Under the pieces are notes generated by a model that worked only from the letters and a program-made list of their open reading frames with translations, did not search any database and had not been told where the DNA came from. Below, piece by piece: positions 42,812 through 51,903 of a DNA stretch of 64,000 nucleotides. The translations under genes were made by a program, and so were the position numbers. Every line of letters begins with the position of its first letter. Position 1 is the first letter of the stretch. The stretch lies in NCBI RefSeq assembly GCF_008635795.1, contig NZ_VWRQ01000011.1:143205-207204 (forward strand), in the 5' to 3' direction. This DNA is from Paenibacillus tepidiphilus (GTDB taxonomy: Bacteria > Bacillota > Bacilli > Paenibacillales > Paenibacillaceae).

Positions 42812-44002
42812 TCAGTGCTCAAGCTCTCCCTCTTTGAGCTGCACCGGCCCTCCTGTAAGGCCGACCCGTTTCACCTTGATGTCCACCTTGACGGTCACAG
42901 CCGCCTTGGGAAATTCACTCTCCCAGCGATTTTGCAGACGGCGCCACTGGCTGGGATAATAGCGGAAAATGGTATCCCCGAAATTAAAGATATCCGTCTT
43001 GTATTCGCTCTGGACTTTATGGATCAGCTCGGTGAATTGCTTGCGTGTGTGAAGCTCCAGTGCTTGCTCTATGAGCTTAAGATTGGCCACGCTCAGCAGA
43101 TCCAGATTGGTGCCGTTCTCCATCAGCTCCGCATTGGCTTTCATAGCAATATGCAATTCGGTATTCTCGCCGAACCCGGCCTTAATTTTGCATTTTAAGC
43201 TGCTTAGCTTTGCTGTTACTAATCCTGAGCCCTCCGGAATATAGGTCGAGGCATACTGGATGTGGGGCCTTTTCAGCAGCCACAGCGCTTTGGCGGTCTC
43301 TTCGTTATTCAGAAAACCGACCAGCTTCAGATCATTGTTAATGACCGCTACGCCGGTATAAGCATATTTATTCTGTTTCTTCTGCTTTTGCTCACCGGAT
43401 ATAGGTGCCTGGACCCTCTCCATGGCCGGAACAATAGCCCCGCTTTGGGAATCGCCATTGACGGAACGAAGCATATTCATGAGTGTCACATCGGCTACCT
43501 CCTTCTGTGCCTGATGCAGCTTAAAGTATTCTCTCTGGGACAGACTGCCGAAAGGCGTAGAGCTGTTTAACAAATCTGCAGCGAATCCCCCTTTCACAAT
43601 GAACAGATCATTGCGGAGCTGCGCCTCCGGCGTTCTTGTATAAATGTCGATAATTTGCTTCAAGCCTTCTCTGGCCAATTTCTCGCCGATGGCAATACTG
43701 GTACGCTGACCGCGGTTGATCTTCCGGGTAATGCGGGCTTGCATAGCGGCGGAGGCCTTGAATACATTGTCTCCTTTGGTCATTTCGGTATAGGATTCCT
43801 GCTGTGAATTCCCCTCGCTGGAAGGACCAGAAGAATTGAGCGAGAACTGGTTGCTTAATACGAATTCCCCCTCCTCGTTCAAGTCAATTCCTGTCCCGAC
43901 TTGCAGCGCTTGATCATTAAGCTCCTTGCTGTCCCAGCAGCCGCCGACAAAGACTAGAGATATACAGAGCAGCAATGCTCCGGCCTGCTTCTTGCGCATC
44001 AT
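42812..44002 (-). CDS. Ger(x)C-family spore germination lipoprotein
   Basis: A 396-residue C subunit of a nutrient germinant receptor. The lipobox FVGGC (cysteine at about residue 22) is followed by the family hallmark WDSKELNDQALQVGTGID. Domain structure to the C-terminus (FRYYPSQWRRLQNRWESEFPKA) matches GerBC-type proteins. It is anchored on the outer face of the spore inner membrane. It is 11 bp downstream of the GerA-type gene on the same strand and 20 bp from the convergent gerB stop. Confidence 0.94.
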   Translation of the reverse strand: MMRKKQAGALLLCISLVFVGGCWDSKELNDQALQVGTGIDLNEEGEFVLSNQFSLNSSGPSSEGNSQQESYTEMTKGDNVFKASAAMQARITRKINRGQRTSIAIGEKLAREGLKQIIDIYTRTPEAQLRNDLFIVKGGFAADLLNSSTPFGSLSQREYFKLHQAQKEVADVTLMNMLRSVNGDSQSGAIVPAMERVQAPISGEQKQKKQNKYAYTGVAVINNDLKLVGFLNNEETAKALWLLKRPHIQYASTYIPEGSGLVTAKLSSLKCKIKAGFGENTELHIAMKANAELMENGTNLDLLSVANLKLIEQALELHTRKQFTELIHKVQSEYKTDIFNFGDTIFRYYPSQWRRLQNRWESEFPKAAVTVKVDIKVKRVGLTGGPVQLKEGELEH

Positions 44003-44013
44003 CGGATACCACC

Positions 44014-45591
44014 TTATCGGTTCGGTTTGGGTTTCTGGCCCTTGGGAATTCGCTCAATGTCGCCTGGTGTCATCAGCTTCGGCAGTGTGTTCATCCTCCA
44101 GCGCGGCGCCCGCCACAGCACATCGTTTAATCCGCCGGGAAATAACGGGGCGACCGGGCTGAAATATGGAACGCCGAATGACCGGAGGCTGACCAAGTGA
44201 AGAAGCAGCGTCAAGGTTCCCAAGGCAATTCCGTACAATCCCAGCGTTCCGGCCAGAATCAGCATGACGAAGCGCAGCAGCCGCAAAGCGTATCCCAGAT
44301 CATAACGCGGAATCGTGAAGGAGGCTATGCCCGTGCCTGCTACGACGATGACTACCGGGGCTGAGACGATCCCTGCCTGCACAGCCGCCTGGCCGATAAC
44401 GAGAGCGCCGACAATACTGACAGCCGAGCCAATCTGTTTGGGCAGACGGATTCCCGCCTCCCGCAGCCCTTCGAAGATCAGCTCCATCATAAAGGCCTCC
44501 ACGACCGTGGGAAATGGGGTGTTCTCCTGCGCCGCCGAGAAATTCAGCACCAGGCTGGTGGGCAGCATCATGGAATGGAAATTAACAATGGCCACATAGA
44601 GCGAGGGCAGAAACAGCGAGGTGGTCAGCAGCACGCTGCGGATTACACGGATTGCGGAAGAATAAAAGGAACGGTTGTAATAATCCTCTGCAGCCTGCAG
44701 CCCCGCCCAGAACGTAAAGGGAACAATCCTTACGAACGGAGTGCCGTCCGTGAAAATGGCTATTTTACCCTCCAAAAGATTGGCTGCGACGATATCCGGA
44801 CGTTCGGTATTCTGAACAGTAGGGAACGGGGAGAGCGGTGCAACTTCAATGAACTCCTCCAGATATCCCGATTCCAGTACGGCATCCATTTGAATCCGGC
44901 TGATTCTGCTGCGCACCTCATTCACAATTTCCGCTTTCGCAGTGCCTTCAAGGTAGGCTATGGCCACTTCAGTCTGCGACACCTTGCCTACGGTCATCGA
45001 CTCCAGCTTTAGGCGGTGAGTTTTCAGCTTACGCCGTACCATACTCGTATTCGTCCGCAGCGTCTCCGTAAATCCTTCTCTGGGCCCCCGGACAACCGGC
45101 TCCGATGTAGGCTCTTCCACTGCCCGTACATTGGGATCTGTCAGCTCGGCGCTGAGACCAACCGTCTCATGGTTGAAGAGAATGACCGCTTTGGCATTTA
45201 AAATCTCGCGGACCGCCTCATCCAGACTGGAGATTTGGTTTACCCGCGCTACCGCAATGAGCTGCTGTTCGATCCATTCTCTTGTCTGTCCGGGCCGCTT
45301 GCCGTCATCCGTTGCAACGTCCCGAATAGCCGGCTGCAATATAAACTGGTTCAAGGCATTCGTGTCGACCATGCCATCCATATAAATAATCAGCTGCTTG
45401 TGCCCTGCGGCCAAACTGATTTCCCGGTATACAATATCAGAGCAATTGGTGAACAGCTCTCTAAGCGCCTGTTCGTTGGTATGTAAATCTGTCATTAACC
45501 CGCTGCCACTACCGGGATGAGAGAACGGCGGCTGTTGATACCGCTCGGGCCGCCGGGATTTGAGCCTCTTGCCTTTGAGCCAGAATCTCAT
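44014..45591 (-). CDS. GerA-family spore germination protein (A subunit)
   Basis: A 525-residue A subunit. The soluble N-terminal domain (about 40-270) contains LIIYMDGMVDTNALNQFI and YLEGTAKAEIVNEVRSRI. The membrane domain has VALINFHSMMLPTSLVLNF-like, FMMELIFEGLREAGIRLPKQIG and the PRYDLGYALRLLRFVM helices. ATG 45591 with AGAGGT upstream is preferred to the 24-residue longer start at 45663. It forms a receptor with the GerC gene downstream and the gerB gene opposite, an unusual split of the three subunits onto two strands. Confidence 0.93.
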   Translation of the reverse strand: MRFWLKGKRLKSRRPERYQQPPFSHPGSGSGLMTDLHTNEQALRELFTNCSDIVYREISLAAGHKQLIIYMDGMVDTNALNQFILQPAIRDVATDDGKRPGQTREWIEQQLIAVARVNQISSLDEAVREILNAKAVILFNHETVGLSAELTDPNVRAVEEPTSEPVVRGPREGFTETLRTNTSMVRRKLKTHRLKLESMTVGKVSQTEVAIAYLEGTAKAEIVNEVRSRISRIQMDAVLESGYLEEFIEVAPLSPFPTVQNTERPDIVAANLLEGKIAIFTDGTPFVRIVPFTFWAGLQAAEDYYNRSFYSSAIRVIRSVLLTTSLFLPSLYVAIVNFHSMMLPTSLVLNFSAAQENTPFPTVVEAFMMELIFEGLREAGIRLPKQIGSAVSIVGALVIGQAAVQAGIVSAPVVIVVAGTGIASFTIPRYDLGYALRLLRFVMLILAGTLGLYGIALGTLTLLLHLVSLRSFGVPYFSPVAPLFPGGLNDVLWRAPRWRMNTLPKLMTPGDIERIPKGQKPKPNR

Positions 45592-45707
45592 GTGTGACCG
45601 TACCTCTTTCTGCGTCTGCCTGATTTCCTCGAAGGTTAGTATAAGGATATTTGCCTCTTTCATACGCCGATGTAACCCTAGTGTTAGTCCTGCAAGCCTA
45701 TGAACGC

Positions 45708-45733
45708 AAAAAACCGCGCTGAGCGCGGTTTTA
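45708..45733 (-). terminator. Terminator after tlp
   Basis: Stem ACCGCGC/GCGCGGT with a 3-nt loop, flanked by A and T runs; on the minus strand it ends in TTTTTTGCG after tlp. It also separates tlp from the GerA gene downstream. Confidence 0.88.
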
Positions 45734-45767
45734 GGTGCAGCTGTTGCCAGCCTGCCGATTACATTGG

Positions 45768-45992
45768 CTATTCCTCAGAATGTGCAGCCTCATCTTTGAC
45801 TTCCTCGCGGAAGCCCTGGATGCTCTTCTTGCGGCGTACGTTCTTCTCTTCGATCTGCTCCCGTTCCTTACTGCTGATCTCTGAAGAGAACTCGTTCAGG
45901 TAATCCTCCGCTTCATGCAGATTCTGCATCGTATTCTGGATACTCTGCTGCAAATGCTCTACGTTGTCCGCCCGGTTATCCGGTTTGGCCAT
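45768..45992 (-). CDS. tlp: Small acid-soluble spore protein Tlp
   Basis: A 74-residue protein with clear Tlp features: MAKPDNRADNVEHLQQSIQN at the start, NLHEAEDYLNEF, and the C-terminal EKNVRRKKSIQGFREEVKDEA. It is made in the forespore and degraded at germination in known cases. ATG 45992 follows AGGAGG; the longer frame to 46034 has none. It lies upstream of the germination genes and has its own terminator. Confidence 0.93.
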   Translation of the reverse strand: MAKPDNRADNVEHLQQSIQNTMQNLHEAEDYLNEFSSEISSKEREQIEEKNVRRKKSIQGFREEVKDEAAHSEE

Positions 45993-46077
45993 GTTTGATC
46001 GCCTCCTGTAGGTTATGCGCCCGTCTCGGGGCACTACCGGTTAGGTTGAATCATTCCGGGAGGCATTATACATCCGG

Positions 46078-48504
46078 TTAGGGCCGCTGTTCATATAGAG
46101 AAACATCCGTATCCTGCAAGAAAACAGTCCAGTCTTCGGCAGAATACAGCATAAGACGGTGCATGGCGCGGGTGCAGGCCGTATAGAACAGCTTCCGTTC
46201 CGTCTCCTGACGATACGCGTGGGAAGAAGCGTCATAAATAAGCACAGCGTCGAACTCTACGCCCTTGGCCAGATAAGCAGGAATGACTACCGCTCCTCTT
46301 TCGAAGGTAAGCGTCTCCTTGGTTACAAGCCGCAGCGCCTCAGCGCCTTGTCTTGTCAAAGCTTCATAGGCTGCCCTGCTTTCCGCCGCCGTCTTTGTAA
46401 TCACGGCCACCGTGTCGTAGCCCTTGGCCCGCAAATCGGCAATGTCCGCAACGATTTGTGCCGCTTTGTGCTCGTGGTCCGCCGATTTGGAGAGCAGCGG
46501 CTTCTCGCCGCGCCGCTCAAACGGCACAATGTCTGCACCTTCCGGAAGCAGCGATTTCGTGAACTGGACAATCTCCCAGGTCGAACGGTAGCTCCGGACG
46601 AACTGGAACAGACGTGTCTCTTCCTGCCCAGCTAACGAGTACAGCGGTGAATCTGCTTCATGCAGGTTAGTGGCCTGCGGGAAGATCGCCTGGCTGAAAT
46701 CACCGAGCACCGTCATGCGGGCGCGCGGAAACAGCTTCTTCAGGAAATGAAACTGAAAAGGTGAATAATCCTGGGCTTCGTCGATGAACAGATGTCGTAC
46801 TTCCATGTTGGTACGGCTGCCCTCTACCAGCTCCTTCAAGTACAGGAACGGAGTGGCATCCTCATAGAACAGCTCGCCCTGCTCCAGCTTCTCTGTCGTC
46901 AGCCTGCAGATTTCCGGCCAACGTCCGGGCACTTCGCTGCCACCTGTCAGACCGCTGAACGCGGCAGGATCACTGAACAATTGCCGGTACAGCCCGGTCA
47001 AATCAACAAATGACAGCTGCTTCACACGGCGTCTTAGGGGCTTGAAGCTTGCCTTCACCAGGTTACGCCGCAATATCTGCTCTTCCTTCTCCCCGGAGCC
47101 GAAATCGTAATCATCGTTACCGCCACCGGTGGGATCACCGTAACGATCCGCATGCTCCTCATTGAAACGGATTACCGCATCCTCCTTCTCGTACTGCTTA
47201 CGCAGCTCGTTGTAAGCTTCAGCATAATCATCGTTATCGAGATAATCGAGCTCATCCTGGACCCAATCGGCCTGCCGTTCCTCCCGCTCCAGGACGGATA
47301 ATTCACGCAGCAGCCATTCCTTGAGCAGTGTAATTCGGCCCGCCAGGCCGATAGAATGGTCATAGCTGTAGAATTTCTCTCTGATCTCTGCGGCTGCAAT
47401 CAGCTCACGGTCCCTGTAGCGGATGCCGTGAAACAGCATTCCGGCTTCGGTAAGACGGACTGCGTAACGGTTGAGCGCCTCTAAGTAAAGGCCCGATGCC
47501 TTGAACCGGATCGCGCTCCGGCGCGCCTCATACCCGGCTTCATCACCGGAGGTCAGAACATACTCGATCTGTTCAAACGGATCTTCGAGCCGCAGCAGGG
47601 CCCCCAGCCAATAGTACAGATACTCGTAAAAGGTCGTCTGCTGCATATTCTCCTCTCCCAGCTCAGGCAGGACCGTAGAGACGTAGCTGTTGAACATCGG
47701 GTTCGGCGAGAACAGCACGATCCGGTCTGCGCTTAGCCAGCTGCGGTGTTTGTACAGCAGGTAGGCTACACGTTGCAGCGCGGCCGAGGTTTTGCCGCTG
47801 CCGGCGGCTCCCTGAACGATGAGCATCCGGCTCAGGTCGTCACGGATAATGGCGTTCTGCTCCCGCTGGATGGTCGCCACGATGCTCTTCATCTGGGCAT
47901 CGGCACCCTTCCCGAGTACCTGCTGCAGCAGCTCATCGCCGATGGTCAGGCTGGTGTCGAAGACGTGCTGCAAGTGCCCGCCCCGGATCTGGTATTGCCG
48001 TTTCAGAGTCATAGTTCCTTCTATCCGTCCGCCCGGCGTTTCGTAGGCGGCACTGCCCGGGAAGTGGTCATAATACATGCTGGCAATCGGCGTCCGCCAA
48101 TCGTACACCAGGAAATCGAAGCCTTCCTTGTCTGTCAGGGAGGAGACACCAATATAGACCCGTTCGCTGGCCGGGAGCCCCGCCTCCTGAAAATCAATCC
48201 GGCCGAAATACGGCGCCGGCAGCAGACGGTTCATGCTCTTCCACCGTTGCAGCCGCTTGCGGTGACTCCGTTCCCGTTCAGACAGTAAGGCCTCCTGCTG
48301 CTTGATGCTGTAGAAGGTCTCTTCAAAGTCCTCGTCCGTGCTGGTATTTACCGTCACCTCTTCCCAGAACCGCCGGCGGATGTCTGCTACCTGCTCCTGC
48401 AGTCCGTCTACCTCCGGCGCTAGTTCGGCCATAGCCTCCCGCACTCTGGCTAATACCAAGTCCAGCCGTCGCTGCTCCTCCTGCCAATCTTGAGCTTCAA
48501 TCAT
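46078..48504 (-). CDS. helD: HelD-type RNA polymerase recycling helicase
   Basis: An 808-residue superfamily 1 (UvrD/Rep-like) ATPase. The N-terminal arm is a long coiled coil (about 1-90) as in HelD; Walker A is IVQGAAGSGKTSAALQRVA (about 250), Walker B is FIDEAQDYSPFQF (about 585) and the late helicase motif is RAMHRLMLYS near the C-terminus. HelD removes stalled RNA polymerase from nucleic acids using ATP. ATG 48504 is 12 nt after AGGAGG; an upstream frame to 48558 has no better site. Length is close to B. subtilis HelD (about 774). Confidence 0.9.
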   Translation of the reverse strand: MIEAQDWQEEQRRLDLVLARVREAMAELAPEVDGLQEQVADIRRRFWEEVTVNTSTDEDFEETFYSIKQQEALLSERERSHRKRLQRWKSMNRLLPAPYFGRIDFQEAGLPASERVYIGVSSLTDKEGFDFLVYDWRTPIASMYYDHFPGSAAYETPGGRIEGTMTLKRQYQIRGGHLQHVFDTSLTIGDELLQQVLGKGADAQMKSIVATIQREQNAIIRDDLSRMLIVQGAAGSGKTSAALQRVAYLLYKHRSWLSADRIVLFSPNPMFNSYVSTVLPELGEENMQQTTFYEYLYYWLGALLRLEDPFEQIEYVLTSGDEAGYEARRSAIRFKASGLYLEALNRYAVRLTEAGMLFHGIRYRDRELIAAAEIREKFYSYDHSIGLAGRITLLKEWLLRELSVLEREERQADWVQDELDYLDNDDYAEAYNELRKQYEKEDAVIRFNEEHADRYGDPTGGGNDDYDFGSGEKEEQILRRNLVKASFKPLRRRVKQLSFVDLTGLYRQLFSDPAAFSGLTGGSEVPGRWPEICRLTTEKLEQGELFYEDATPFLYLKELVEGSRTNMEVRHLFIDEAQDYSPFQFHFLKKLFPRARMTVLGDFSQAIFPQATNLHEADSPLYSLAGQEETRLFQFVRSYRSTWEIVQFTKSLLPEGADIVPFERRGEKPLLSKSADHEHKAAQIVADIADLRAKGYDTVAVITKTAAESRAAYEALTRQGAEALRLVTKETLTFERGAVVIPAYLAKGVEFDAVLIYDASSHAYRQETERKLFYTACTRAMHRLMLYSAEDWTVFLQDTDVSLYEQRP

Positions 48505-48691
48505 ACCTGTGATCACCCTCCTCATAGAAATCCGCAGAATACATTTGACAAACCGCAAGCCGTTATGCTAAGATTAAAGTGTAAATAAGATGTTATACTT
48601 ATGTCGCAAAACATATAAATTGACATTCGTTATCCGATTGTAGCATGCAGGGTTCTATATTGCAATGTTTAACTGCATATAATTACATACC

Positions 48692-48724
48692 AAAGAACCG
48701 GCATTTCTGCCGGTTCTTTTCTTT
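48692..48724 (+). terminator. Orphan terminator upstream of helD
   Basis: Stem AAAGAACCGGCA/TGCCGGTTCTTT with a 4-nt loop, followed by TCTTT on the plus strand. No plus-strand gene precedes it within 180 bp, so it may end a small RNA or mark the edge of a lost gene. Confidence 0.7.
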
Positions 48725-48752
48725 ATGCTGATGAATACTGATCAGATTTCAA

Positions 48753-49380
48753 CTATATAAGTTGAACTTAAGATTAGCCTGAATAGAGCCGGAAAGTGAA
48801 TTAAAGTTATGGACTTCCGTACGCTGCCCACTCCCGTTCTCCAGATGAATACCGCTAGGTGCTGTTGAATTCGCTGGCAGCAGGCTCTGTCCGGCTCTGT
48901 TTAGGTATGATGAACGAAAAGCAACCCCTATTCAACAAGGATAAATGTATTTCGTACAACTATTTGTTAGGTATGCACCCATTTTTGAAGGATAGATGTA
49001 TTTTGTGCAACTAAAATCAGCATATGGGGATCAAACTGCCCCAAAGCAAGAAGATAGATGTACGAAATGCAACTATAGCCGGGAAACGGCCTGTTTAGAT
49101 GGATATAGTTGTACAAACTACAATTAGCAGCTTAGCAGCGGTTAGTGAGGTCATGAAGAGCAATAGCTGCTGTCGCCTGATAATCACGATCTACATTTCA
49201 GCAGCTTAGAACGATGACAGCCCCTGCTTCGCCTATCAGCTTTCCTGCGGAAAGCCATCAGGCGGAAGCCGGAACCGCAACAAGAGGTATCAATCTACGG
49301 ACGGGAAGCGACCGGAAGCCAAATGTTTTCTTGCGTCACGGCTAATCTCAACACAAAATTCTTTAGTTCAATCTATATAG
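48753..49380 (+). mobile_element. Non-coding TIR-bounded repeat element, copy B
   Basis: A 628-bp element related to the inverted complement of 17855-18553. The TIRs are CTATATAAGTTGAAC (48753-48767) and GTTCAATCTATATAG (49366-49380), 13 of 15 positions complementary. Both outer flanks show TCAA (48749-48752 and 49381-49384), a possible 4-bp target duplication. Inside are four degenerate 25-bp motifs of the form GGATAGATGTAnnnnGTNCA at 48939, 48990, 49052 and 49101, and a palindromic GCTTTCCnGCGGAAAGC-type hairpin near 49240. No ORF of note. It ends directly at the stop codon of the SDR gene. Confidence 0.72.
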
Positions 49381-50118
49381 TCAATTGAATCCGCCGTTGA
49401 CGCGGATCGTCTGTCCGGTAATCCACCGTGCTTTGCCGCTGACCAGAAGCTCCACTGCATCGGCGATATCTTCGGGTTCACCGAGCCGGCCGAATGCATT
49501 CATCCGCCGGTAGGAGTCTACCAGCTCAGCGGATTTGCCGCTCAGGAAAAGCTCGGTCGAGACCTGGCCGGGGGCAATACAGTTAATGGTAATATCCTTC
49601 GGTCCGAACTCCTTGGCGAGCTGCCGGGTGATCTGCTCCACCGCACCCTTCGTGGCCGCATAAACACTGTAGGCCGGGAGCATCGCCCCCGATACAGAGG
49701 TAGAGAAATTAATAATCGTCCCTCCCCCGGTCATATGCTTCATTGCCTGCTGGCAGGCGAAGTAAGTGCCTTTGACATTTACAGCGAAATGCCGGTCATA
49801 GAGCTCCTCGGTGACTTCTGCCAGAGGCACGCATTCCATGATTCCGGCATTGTTGATGAGCATATCCAATCGTCCAAAGCGACTCAGCGTCTCGGCGAAC
49901 AGCGATTCGATCTCCTGAACGTTCGCAATATCTGCCCGGACCGCTACCGCTTCTCCTCCCGCTTGTCTGATGCTGTCCACGACCTCCAGCGCTTTCGCCA
50001 TATTCGAGCTGTAATTGACCACGACCCTGGCTCCGGCTTGCCCCAATCGGATAGCGATTTGCCTTCCGATTCCACGCGATGCACCGGTAACAATGGCGAC
50101 TTTATCCTGCATATTCAT
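49381..50118 (-). CDS. SDR-family oxidoreductase
   Basis: A 245-residue short-chain dehydrogenase/reductase of the FabG type. The cofactor motif TGASRGIGRQI (about 10-20), NNAG (about 88), the catalytic Ser with YxxxK in YAATKGAVEQITRQL, and the C-terminal WITGQTIRVNGGF are all present. NADP-dependent carbonyl reduction is expected. ATG 50118 follows AAGGGAG. The stop codon is immediately followed by the end of repeat element B. Divergent from the AraC gene at 50297, which may regulate it. Confidence 0.92.
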   Translation of the reverse strand: MNMQDKVAIVTGASRGIGRQIAIRLGQAGARVVVNYSSNMAKALEVVDSIRQAGGEAVAVRADIANVQEIESLFAETLSRFGRLDMLINNAGIMECVPLAEVTEELYDRHFAVNVKGTYFACQQAMKHMTGGGTIINFSTSVSGAMLPAYSVYAATKGAVEQITRQLAKEFGPKDITINCIAPGQVSTELFLSGKSAELVDSYRRMNAFGRLGEPEDIADAVELLVSGKARWITGQTIRVNGGFN

Positions 50119-50296
50119 ACTGATCCGCTCCCTTGTCTTCATTTCGGCCTATCCCGTCACTGCCGTGACTTGCCTTGTATCCTAATTATAAGCAAGCTGT
50201 GTCTGCTCCCGTTAGCCTATCCCTGTTCAGTTCTTGCCTAATCCTCTCCGCGATGGTTATGATAAGGGTAAAGTTACAACTGGAAGGAGTTCAGCC

Positions 50297-51223
50297 ATGA
50301 ACACTGCCGTGCAAATGCAAGCCACCGTACCAGCCTTGGGGCAGCTTGTGCAGCTGGTACGCCGCCATGCGCCTGCAGCCGGGACGCATCCAACAGCGAT
50401 TCCTTCATTGTCTCTGATGCATGCCGTGCATCTGTCGGAGCCGCTGGAGTCGGTCTACAAGCCTTCGATCTGCGTCGTTGCCCAAGGGGCCAAGTCGGCT
50501 GCGCTGGCGGAGCGTACATTCCGCTACGATTCTTCAACGTATCTGCTCACATCCGTGGAGCTTCCGGTGATCGGGAAGATTATTGAAGCCTCCCCGGAGA
50601 TGCCGTTCCTGGGCCTCAAATTAAGCTTCGAACCGGACATGATCCTGGATATGGTCCAAGAAACGGCTGAAGCCGCGAATAGCACCGCCGAAGCCTGCGG
50701 CATCTCGGTTCATGCGGTCTCGCCTGCGCTGCTCGAAGCCATCGTTCGGCTGATAAGTCTGCTGGATGCTCCCGAAGATATTCCGGTGCTGGCTCCGCTG
50801 GCCATTCGCGAGATCCTCTACCGGGTGCTGCAAAGCGATCACGGCGCACGGCTCCTCCAGTTTGCACGGACCGGCAGCTATGCCTACAATATTGCTCAGG
50901 CGGTCAAACAGATCAACCGGGAGTATAACCGTCCGTTCGCGGTCCGTGAGCTGGCCCGGTCGGTCAATATGAGCGTCTCTTCTTTTCACAAGCACTTCAA
51001 GAAGATAACCGCTCTGAGCCCTCTCCAATACCAGAAGACTGTGCGGCTGCAGGAAGCCCGGAGGCTGATGCTGACGGATTCCATCCAGGCTGCGGATGCC
51101 GCTTACCGAGTAGGCTATGAGAGCCCTACTCAGTTCAGCCGTGAATACGCCAGAATGTACGGCCGTCCGCCGGTACAGGATGTTCAGGCGCTGCATCAAC
51201 AAATGACAAAACCCTTGGAGTGA
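50297..51223 (+). CDS. AraC-family regulator with AraC_N domain
   Basis: A 308-residue regulator. The N-terminal half has the AraC_N-type cupin (PLESVYKPSICVVAQGAKSA; FRYDSSTYLLTSVELPV) seen in regulators next to alcohol dehydrogenases and SDR genes; the C-terminal half has the double HTH (FAVRELARSVNMSVSSFHKHFKKIT; AADAAYRVGYESPTQFSREYARMY). ATG 50297 follows GGAAGGAG. It probably controls the divergent SDR gene. The downstream response regulator starts 5 bp after its stop. Confidence 0.9.
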   Translation: MNTAVQMQATVPALGQLVQLVRRHAPAAGTHPTAIPSLSLMHAVHLSEPLESVYKPSICVVAQGAKSAALAERTFRYDSSTYLLTSVELPVIGKIIEASPEMPFLGLKLSFEPDMILDMVQETAEAANSTAEACGISVHAVSPALLEAIVRLISLLDAPEDIPVLAPLAIREILYRVLQSDHGARLLQFARTGSYAYNIAQAVKQINREYNRPFAVRELARSVNMSVSSFHKHFKKITALSPLQYQKTVRLQEARRLMLTDSIQAADAAYRVGYESPTQFSREYARMYGRPPVQDVQALHQQMTKPLE

Positions 51224-51228
51224 AGCCG

Positions 51229-51903
51229 ATGATTCATATATTGGTTGTGGAAGATGAACGCAATGTACGAAAGCTGCTGGAGGCTGTACTGAAGCGCGAA
51301 GGCTACGAAGTATTTACCGCCGAAGATGGATTGAAAGCCCTGCATGTGCTTGAAGTGCAGCATATTGACCTTATTATTCTCGACATCATGATGCCTAACA
51401 TGGACGGGTATGAGTTCGCGAAGGAGTTAAGGGACGCCGGCAGCCAGATTCCCATCCTGATGGCCACGGCCAAGCATCTCCCGGAGGACAAGAAGAAGGG
51501 CTTCCGCCTTGGAACCGACGATTATATGACCAAGCCCATTGATACCGAAGAGATGCTGCTCCGGATTCAGGCGCTGCTCCGCCGTTCCCAGATTGCCAGT
51601 GCCCGCAAGCTGGTCATTGGCAAGGTGATTCTGGATTACGAAGCCTTGACGGTCACCCGGGGCGATGAGAAGCAGACTCTTCCGCAAAAAGAGTTCTACC
51701 TCCTCTATAAGCTGCTCTCTTATCCGGAGCGTATCTTTACGCGCATCCAGCTGATGGACGAAATCTGGGGCATGCAAAGCGAAAGCACAGACACTACGGT
51801 CAATGTGCATATTAACCGCCTGCGCAAGCGGTTTGAAGGGTACCCCGAGTTCGAGCTGGTTTCTGTCCGCGGACTGGGCTATAAGGCGGTGCGGAATACA
51901 TGA
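51229..51903 (+). CDS. OmpR-family response regulator
   Basis: A 224-residue two-component regulator: receiver domain with phospho-acceptor Asp52 in LIILDIMMPNMDG, acidic pair in VEDE and the switch lysine in TKPIDTEEML, then a winged-HTH (LPQKEFYLLYKLLS; TVNVHINRLRKRF). ATG 51229 with GGAG upstream is preferred to GTG 51220. Its stop overlaps the kinase start by 4 bp. The pair lies directly before an ABC exporter operon, which it likely induces. Confidence 0.94.
   Translation: MIHILVVEDERNVRKLLEAVLKREGYEVFTAEDGLKALHVLEVQHIDLIILDIMMPNMDGYEFAKELRDAGSQIPILMATAKHLPEDKKKGFRLGTDDYMTKPIDTEEMLLRIQALLRRSQIASARKLVIGKVILDYEALTVTRGDEKQTLPQKEFYLLYKLLSYPERIFTRIQLMDEIWGMQSESTDTTVNVHINRLRKRFEGYPEFELVSVRGLGYKAVRNT

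Noticed and set aside
48939..49125. CRISPR-like spaced repeats
   Set aside because: The 25-bp motifs are too degenerate and the in-between sequences are shared by the second element copy, so they are not acquired spacers.
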